Shown here: piece by piece, positions 56,748 to 64,000 of the stretch
Numbering within the stretch: position 1 is the stretch's first letter
Layout of the letters: each line of letters starts with the position of its first letter
The notes under the pieces: model-generated
Database searches by the model: none
What the model saw: the letters and a program-made list of their open reading frames with translations, nothing else
What the model was told of the DNA's origin: nothing
DNA from: Adineta ricciae
Taxonomy: Eukaryota; Rotifera; Eurotatoria; Adinetida; Adinetidae
Reading direction: 5' to 3'
Length of the DNA: 64,000 nt
NCBI GenBank assembly: GCA_905250025.1
Contig: CAJNOJ010000010.1
Location: forward strand, 62,001-126,000
Position numbers and translations under genes: made by a program

Positions 56748-59700
56748 ATGTCGCATATGTAAGTGTCTGCCTTTCCCGCGTCTGCTTTTCCACAAACAAA
56801 CAATATTTACTTTTAGTTCGTATAATAAACAATGGCAAGATGCACAACTGGCTGTGGCCGATATGCTGGCCATCGAAACTCCAGCACAACCACGAGCCCC
56901 AGAAACAGTATGTGATTATATTTGATACAATATCGAGAGAGCTCGGTGATTTCCATTTGAATAGGATATCAATGCGGCTTTTCAATTAGTCGCCACGATG
57001 TTTGTCAAATATGTACAAATATTTCGCAAACTAGAACAATGTTATGACCAAATAGTTCATCCACAAAAACGACGCTTGGTGCGAACAGTTCTCGACGGTG
57101 TGATGGGAAGAATCGTAGAACTGAAACATGAAATGATCACTATGGATTACTCTGAATACCATTATTTCGATGATATCCTAGCTGATCTCAAACTAACGCC
57201 GGTTTGTTGATATCTTGGACGAAAATATCATCTAGGTTTTATCAAATATTTTCCTAGAGCGATCTGGAGATTCCTATTCCAAACTATTTTGTACTTGAAC
57301 GTGCCCAAGCAATCGAGAAACGCGAACGTCTTCTCGGGCAAATTTTAGCTCGAATGACCTCCGAGAATGACAAACCCGATGGTATCGGTATGATGTCAAT
57401 AGATGATGCCATTCGCATTATTCAAACACATGAACGAGCTCGACAAGGTCGCTTGCGTGCGAAACAAATGCGTGAATTACGACTGAATGATCAGCGTGCT
57501 CGACAACGTGCAAATATGGGCGAATCGAAAATGGATAAGAGTTTAGCAGCAACCATCATTCAAAAGTATTATCGCAGACATGTTGTACGACGTGAAGCAA
57601 AGAAATTTCGCGACGAAGAGTACATGTTTCTAGGCATGGTAAGAGCTCAGTTCGAATCGATTAGAGTTTTTTTTTCTACACCAATCTTTCAGGCTATGCC
57701 AACATTTGCGAAAGATCCGCTAAAAAATATCTTGGCAGGCGTACGGGCACATGAAGATGAGCGACGAAAACGGCAAGAAAAGCATGAAATCAATTATCAA
57801 CAAGCACTAGTGGCGACACGTGAAAAAATCAAACAAACTGAAGGACCTGACATGAAAGAACGATTACAAGATCAAATTCGACAGTGGTTTATTGAATGCC
57901 GGTAGCGTTGACTTCATAATTGAACTTTAAAGATGATCGATTTTTCGTTTCTAGAAATGCGTCGAAGAAATTTCCAGATTTTCCCGATGAAGATGACGGT
58001 GGATCCAATGCAATTTTCGCTAACAAAACTCTTGGTGAAATACAAGCGGAATTGGATGCGGTAAAAATAGAGCAATTAATTGTTAATGAGTTGCATCTGT
58101 GTGATTAATTTGTAGAAAATGGAAAGTAAAGGCAAAAAAGGAAAAGACAAGAAAGGTATATCATGCGAAGGGATTTGGTTTCAAGACTTTCTTTTGTGAA
58201 ATATTTAGGAAAGAAGAAAAAGAAAAAGAAGAAAGAAAAGAAAGGTATGAATGACGATTGAGATTGATAGGAATCAATGAGCTGTATGATTTTAGGAAAG
58301 AAGGGCAAGAAGAAGAAAAAGAAAGTATGTGTTCATCGTAGATAGCATGGAAAAGGAAACTGATCTTTCGTTTTTTTAAAGGATGATGACGAAGGTTGGA
58401 CATTGCCCGAATCTGAATTTGTCAATGAAATGATCAAGCCGTCGACAGTCACATATCAAAGTAGGTTTTTCGAATGAAAATTATTAACGGGGCAAATAAC
58501 TGCATGGTTTACTATTAAGATTTCTGGGAAACACGAGATGAATCGAATAACTTCGAACAGAATTACGACAGTGAAATTATCAAAGAAGAAAAACGAACAG
58601 AAGTTGTGGAAGAAGTTCGAATAGAAGTCGATGCCTTGATGCGTGAAGAATTGAAAAATTTAAAAGCGGTTTGTAGTTCTCCATATGAATTGAAATTCGG
58701 ACTGAAAATCTTCTTTTTAGGCAATTGATAAAACCAAGCAAAAGAAGAAAAAGAAAAAGAAGAAGAAGAAGAAGGTAAGATTAACTAAAAAGGGTAATTC
58801 TGAAATAAAGCAGAATATCATGTGATTTGTTCAATTTAGAAGAAGAAGAAGAAGAAGAAAGAGAAAGATCTAACACCGGACCGAACGATTGAATCTTTAT
58901 ATGAAGAACTGGTTATGAATAGAATCATAGTTCGTCCACCGAAAGTAGCTCTCAGTGATTTCGTGGGAGATTTCAATTATCTACCAAGTTTAATTCGGCA
59001 AGCCAAACATGAACCAATGCCAACAATGTACGATGCCAAACAATTAGCCGCTCTATACGGAGTTTTACCATTCGGTTTGTTTTTAAATCTCTACTTGAAT
59101 TCAAAACGACCAACTAAAAATTGTTTTAGGATCTGAAAAAGTTCATGAAACAGCACCTCAGGTTAAAGGTCTATTGATATGTGGGCCTCGTGGATGTGGC
59201 AAACATACATTACTTCATGCGATTGTTAATGAACTAGGAGCTAATTTGTTTGATATAACACCGTCGAATATTTTCGAAACCTATCGTGAAAAAGAAGGAC
59301 GAAAAATGTTGTTACACTTATGTTCGAAAGTAAATCAATCTGCGAAGTTTATCTTCCGATTTCCATTTGAATTTCTAGGTTGGCAAAGCTCTGCAACCCA
59401 CAGTGATTTTGATTGATAATTGCGAAAAATTATACAAAAAGAAATTGAAACCCGAAGAGAAACAAGTAAGAACAATCTGCTCAGTAACACTCATGTATAT
59501 CGATATCGTCTGCTGTTTAGTTTGAGCCAAAAAAGCTCGCGAAAGCTTTACCGAAATGGTTGAAATTGATCAAGCATGGGGATCGCGTTTTATTAGTTGG
59601 TATTTCCAATGAACCGTATCAAGCAACTGTCAAACCAATGATGAAAGTATTTTCACGTTGTATTCTATTACCACGTCCTGAATATGGTACTCGTCTATGT

Positions 59701-60395
59701 GAGTATTATTATCAAGGATCTTTAAACAAAGAGAAGAAATGAGGACAAGTTGACGTCAGCTGCGAAATGATTCAGTATAATAATAGAATTAATGAGTGTA
59801 GTAACGACCGAAGATTATAGTAGGAGGAGCCCAAGGTTTAGTGGACTACTAATTTCCAACGAAATTAATATATCCGTACAATTTAACTGCGCACAGAGAA
59901 AAATGGATGATACTATCAAATCTTGACTTTTCATTTTTATCTTGTTAGTACTATGGAAAACATTGATACCGAAATACGGTGGTATCATCACTCCGACACT
60001 TGACTTGACATCGTTAACTAAACTTTCGGATGCGTATTCATCGGGTCACATTCATGAGACAATCGTCGAAGTGTTAACAGAACGACGTCTGGCGAAAATG
60101 GCCAAACATCCACTGACAGCTACTGATTTCATCTCTGGACTTGCACAACGTAATGCGATATACAAAGAAGAAGAGAATGCTTTCAAGGTATGACGAAAGA
60201 TCGACGCTGTTATGGTGATTGAAATGTTGTTTTATTTTTCAGAGTTGGTGGAAAAAGACTCCATTAGGCAAAAAACATGAACGATTTCTTGAAGAGCAAG
60301 AGTCGGGCGAAGGCGATGGTAAAGGCAAAAAAGGAAAGAAAGGTGGCAAAGGTAAAAAGGGTAAAAAAGGCAAAAAAGGCAAGAAGAAGAAATAA
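56748..60395 (+). CDS. DRC11: Dynein regulatory complex subunit 11 (IQ and AAA domain), 18 exons, 837 aa
   Basis: Axonemal nexin-dynein regulatory complex protein (IQCA1). Exons: 56748-56758, 56817-56907, 56965-57201, 57258-57638, 57693-57901, 57955-58060, 58116-58155, 58209-58244, 58296-58324, 58382-58460, 58520-58668, 58721-58774, 58840-59074, 59130-59329, 59379-59465, 59521-59698, 59949-60187, 60243-60395 (2514 nt). Landmarks: [40 protein letters not shown]-like [29 protein letters not shown], two Lys-rich segments, [20 protein letters not shown]-loop [15 protein letters not shown] and a Lys/Gly-rich tail. The Walker B position is ILIDNCEK, without the catalytic Glu. Presence of this gene implies motile cilia. 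The 11-nt first exon (MSHI) is inferred from the acceptor and similarity. Confidence 0.92.
58116..58324 (+). repeat. Lysine-coding AAG/AAA micro-exons within DRC11
   Basis: Three consecutive exons of 40, 36 and 29 nt, each purine-rich and coding Lys runs, separated by 50-bp introns. Similar AAG repeats occur in exons 12 and 13 (58741-58865). Confidence 0.8.
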
Positions 60396-60649
60396 CATTT
60401 CTCTGTATACGTTTATTCTTTTTTCAAATACATGCTTTATATATGTGATGAAATATCTTGTTCCTAGTAAACACATCAAATCGTTTTGACATATACATTT
60501 GACCAGACTTTTCATATTTGAAATGAGGTTATGACGACATCGTCTTTTGTCTGATTACGATTGATCGATTGTCATCAAATGATGATAGGCAAATGCAATG
60601 TAATCGAGCGAATAACGATGAACTTGAACGATAATAAACGCCGCATTCC
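60396..60649. other. 3' flank of DRC11
   Basis: AT-rich, no gene. Ends at the N gap. Confidence 0.6.
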
Positions 60650-60692
60650 NNNNNNNNNNNNNNNNNNNNNNNNNNNNNNNNNNNNNNNNNNN
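60650..60692. other. Assembly gap (43 N)
   Basis: Run of N, directly followed by a second copy of sequence already present at 49843. The position of the repeat edge at the gap suggests a scaffold join. Confidence 0.99.
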
Positions 60693-60725
60693 AACGATCG
60701 AAAAAGATTTCATAACTTATTTTTA
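60693..60725 (+). pseudogene. Tail fragment of the orphan membrane protein gene
   Basis: Codes only the last residues (TIEKDFITYF region) and stop codon of the gene at 48800-49876. The rest would lie inside the N gap or is missing. It is a fragment because of the assembly break, not necessarily a decayed gene. Confidence 0.8.
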
Positions 60726-61261
60726 ACTCGCAATATGTCTTTGATACTTACTTGCCTTCCACGATTGATTTCCTTGTCATTGGAAATGGATGAAACAACT
60801 GGTGTCACTTTTTTTTTCTTTATTTCATCAAGGTTGTTTTCTCTGTCGGTTACTTTCTCTTTCTTCCTTCATCTTTTTTAAAATACATATTCACACTCAC
60901 AAACAGATACAAAAAGGACAGAGAAAAATACAACAATGTCAGACTACAACATTGAGCAATATAAAAAAAATCAGTAAAGGGATATTATTCTTCATTATGA
61001 TTCGTCACCACCTAGAATGAAAAGAAGAAAATTTGTTAGTTCAAATCGACTGGTAAATTGATGTTAAATATCACACGAATCAGAAAAAATGAGCTGATCT
61101 TCCAAAATAGAAAAAAAGCGCCACACAAAAAGAAACTACCATAATATTCTAGTAAAAGAACATCGTGCAGAAAACGACGAAGCGTGCTGAAATTCCGGTG
61201 ATTAGAATTGACTATGTGCGAGAAAAAGCGTTGTGAGACATGTTAATAAAAATGAATAGTT

Positions 61262-63699
61262 TCACAAAGATTCAGACATCCAAAACTTACTTGGAGGTAC
61301 TAGCGAACCAACTTTTTTCTCTTGTAATTCATTCAACAACGGTAGGTATGCAAATATCTAATGACGATGAGAGAATTTCTCAACTGAGTATACCATTTTT
61401 TTGCTTTTTACCTGAAGAAGATTCTGAAATAGCGCTTTAGCTTGTGTTGGTGTGCGTGTGGTTAACATTTGAATATATAACGCGTATAGATAACAAAACT
61501 GAATCGAACGAGTCGTTTCCTGATCCTGGAGTGATTCATCTGAAGAATACGAATAGAGATGAGATCTTATCATTGTATCTGTAGATGTGCTTACCTTTGA
61601 CACAAATCACAACCGGAAATACAAGTGCATGCTCTTCATGAGTTAAATGTAATTGATTATAACTGTTTGCAAATTGAAACATGGTTTGAACCATTTCTTC
61701 GCCAATAATCTTGTTCATCCATTCACGTGTGTACTGAAGACCATTGGGCAACATCATGTACGATTCGTTGTGACATATTAGCGGAGCATGTTTGATCTAA
61801 ATTTAACCGACGAACATGAAGAGCGACGGAAGCAGTAATAATTAAACTCACAAGCCAGAAATCAAACAAACGATTGTTCATTATTTTATGGAAATCATCC
61901 ACATCAATTTCATTGACTGCAGGCATCTTAATAAAAAGTTTATTACCAGTTTAACAAGTCTTTTTTTTCTTTCATATTATTCTATGTCGTCGAAACAGCC
62001 CAAAGAATGAACTTAGCAGTAATTAATTTTATATCTGCCTCATGTCTCATTATGAATTTTCTGTTTCTGGAGTTGTTTCTTTCGATCACTATTAGTGAAG
62101 GGAAAAAAAGTAAAACAAAACCCTATTCATTTACTTCTCGTGCAAAAGTAATGAGATTTTTCACATGAAATGGTATTGCATCTAAATAGAAAGAAAGTTC
62201 CACAAATAAGTTTCCAAATTGTGTTTTTATAATCTTACCGGTCAATCCTGCCCAAATATCTTGTAATGATGATGATTTGCCTGGATAATCATCGATCTAA
62301 ATTTCGAATAGGAATATGAAATCGTGGAGTTTTTATGAGACTTACTCGTAAATGAATCATACTGTTCATTCGTTCGATCAATTGTCGTGTTCGTCCATTA
62401 TATGTGTTACTTAAATCAAACATCTTCCATCGGAGATGTCGTATGAATGATGATTCTTCGTAATCGAGTTCTGTACATGTTGTCGGATGTGATATTTTAA
62501 TAGCGATATTTTTCATTCGTTCGATAACATTGTTAGCAAAACGTTCTTCACAATTCGTCATGTAATTTGTCAATGCGGTTGGATTCAATCGAACGATTCC
62601 ATTATCATCTTCGAGATCTTCTTGTTTTGTTTCATCGATAGTAAAATTGTCTGGTAATTCATAACGATAACAAGACGATTGAGTGAGCGATGTGCCTGGC
62701 AGTGATGTGTGACAGTTGAGTTGATTATCAATAGGTGCTATGTCTAAGTCTGCAAAGAGCAAATGTTCATCAATCAATGGTATTGGTAGATCGACGATTG
62801 AAGATGCTGACAAATGATTGAATGAAGTCGAAGTCATCGATGGAATGTGGGACGGAGATGATTGAGCTGGATCTTCGTTTTCAACGCTCGATGTGGTATG
62901 TTCCGCCAAGGCCTTTTCTTTCACAGACTTTGGTATGCGACCCATTCGAACGCCTTGAAAAGAAAATCAAAAGATATTTTATTTAAAACTACGAAATTCA
63001 TATAACATACCTTCGACAGACATGCCTTCCTTCAAGCATTTTTGAAAACGACACGATTTACATCGGTTTCGATTGTCAGTATTGATTATACATTTATCGC
63101 CGAAATAGCATCGATATTTCTCTTTTCGTAAAATACTTCGTTTGAAAAATCCCTAAAAGCAAAAAATTACACATTTGTCCGATCTACGTCAACGTATGCT
63201 AAACGTAGGACAAAATATCATCACAATTTGGCCGCTGGAAACACGTTATATGTTGGTGTCACTCAAGTCAAGGAACTAGAATATACCTTCAATGATCAAT
63301 TAATAGTTTACCTTGCATCCTTCACATGTCGGTACGCCGTAATGAGCACCAGTTGCTTTATCGGTACAAACTCGACTAAAACAATAACTTAATTAAGCAG
63401 ACGATGTTAGAATTAAGTTTACCAAAGGCCGAAGGGAAACGGTCGTTTATCGATAGATGTATGTGTTGAAGATTTTCGAACATTTTGCTTCTGTCTATCT
63501 TCTTCCGTTATTTTGTCAACTGCTAATCTGGTTATAGATTTGACACGGCGGATTTTTCGTTTTTTAACAGCAGTTGTCGATGACTCCGGATCTGCTGTGG
63601 GTGCACTGTTATTTTCTTCGTTTATTACTAAAAGAAAATTCAAAATGGATACAAAAGAGAAAACCAACTTCGTTTACCTTCATTCATTAGTCTATGCAT
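61262..63699 (-). CDS. Nuclear receptor (NR1-like), copy 2, 11 exons, about 561 aa
   Basis: Exons (minus): 63699-63678, 63627-63423, 63375-63312, 63152-63011, 62953-62346, 62296-62239, 62181-62135, 61926-61852, 61796-61595, 61578-61412, 61357-61262 (1686 nt). DNA-binding domain and P-box (CEGCK) as in copy 1. Divergence is uneven: the N-terminal region shows many replacements (for example APTADPESS for VPTAAPESS, KSITRLAVDK for KSLTRLSVDR), while the zinc fingers are the same. The same 16-nt apparent intron is present (61579-61594), here ending in a better CTACAG acceptor. The final exon reads eleven codons more on this frame than needed after a GTAAGT donor (to TGA at 61262), whereas copy 1 stops at TAG, so that extension is probably not the true end. 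Confidence 0.85.
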
Positions 63700-64000
63700 T
63701 TAATTTCCTATCGTAAACGCATTGTTCACTGAAAAAAATCTATAATCAACAGGAATGGAATTTCTGATCAAATCATGTGACATGTTCAACGAAAAAAACG
63801 ACTATTTTTAGCGTTCGCAATAAATGTTTTCATCAAACCAAAACATCGTGGTAGCGTGTTTTGACTAGTATACTTTATTATTTTATCTTTATCATTTTCT
63901 TACCGATAAAACGAGTGACACTGCAATAAGTCTTACTTACATATTGTTTAGACATAGTTTTTTTTTTCTTCGGTTTTTTTTTATGAAATAAATAATATTT
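63700..64000. other. Upstream region of nuclear receptor copy 2
   Basis: Matches 52852-53150. No gene; continues to the edge of the window. Confidence 0.7.

Larger units (their letters stand above)
60693..64000. repeat. Direct repeat, right copy (nuclear receptor region)
   Basis: Matches 49843 to about 53150 in order and orientation to the end of the window. It starts inside the last codons of the orphan membrane protein gene, whose remaining part is absent here. Confidence 0.93.

Overview
This is a eukaryotic, metazoan nuclear window. Genes are split by many short GT-AG introns (mostly 50-70 bp), the DNA is AT-rich, and the set is typical of a ciliated animal: PKG, a TGF-beta ligand, bleomycin hydrolase, tau-tubulin kinase, SYS1, INPP1, MOB4, PEPCK, TRAM, an ETS factor, a formin, a nuclear receptor, WAC, and the axonemal DRC11. 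Small introns, tight packing, two locally duplicated blocks of near-allelic divergence, and acceptor-like sites just before many start codons together suggest a rotifer, most likely a bdelloid (Adineta/Rotaria-like). The species is an inference. Exon models were built by hand; each multi-exon model given here sums to a multiple of three with consistent phases.

Layout: 1-2300 has no recognised gene (N gap 1383-1468). 2368-6228(-) is a PKG-I-type kinase. 8862-9773(-) is an intronless Nodal/BMP-like ligand. 10190-12480(-) is bleomycin hydrolase. 14112-19953(+) and 20708-26523(+) are two near-identical tau-tubulin kinase genes in two ~6.6 kb blocks that abut at a single N (20618). 27173-27573(+) is a small membrane protein, 28264-28764(+) a calmodulin-like protein, 28930-30036(-) a trypsin-like protease. 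30949-34955(+) carries SYS1, tRNA-Thr(AGT), INPP1 and MOB4 on one strand. 35221-37538(-) is GTP-type PEPCK and 37622-38915(+) TRAM. About 3.2 kb without a recognised gene follows, then a small secreted peptide (42274-42591,+), a membrane-anchored CAP protein (42987-43977,-) and a short formin (44247-48649,-) whose 2 kb second intron contains a complete ETS gene on the same strand. 48800-49876(+) is an orphan type I membrane protein, 50426-52851(-) a nuclear receptor, 54581-56351(-) WAC, 56748-60395(+) DRC11/IQCA1. After an N gap (60650-60692), 60693-64000 repeats 49843-53150, with a second nuclear receptor copy.

The window is a run of mostly unrelated housekeeping and signalling genes. Points that deserve attention: (i) both duplications start exactly at N positions, so they may be uncollapsed haplotypes rather than real tandem duplications; (ii) a 16-nt apparent intron in both nuclear receptor copies; (iii) the ETS gene nested within the formin; (iv) a TGF-beta ligand without the inter-chain cysteine; (v) loss of the cGMP-selectivity threonine in the second cyclic-nucleotide site of PKG; (vi) a possible SYS1-INPP1-MOB4 trans-spliced cluster.
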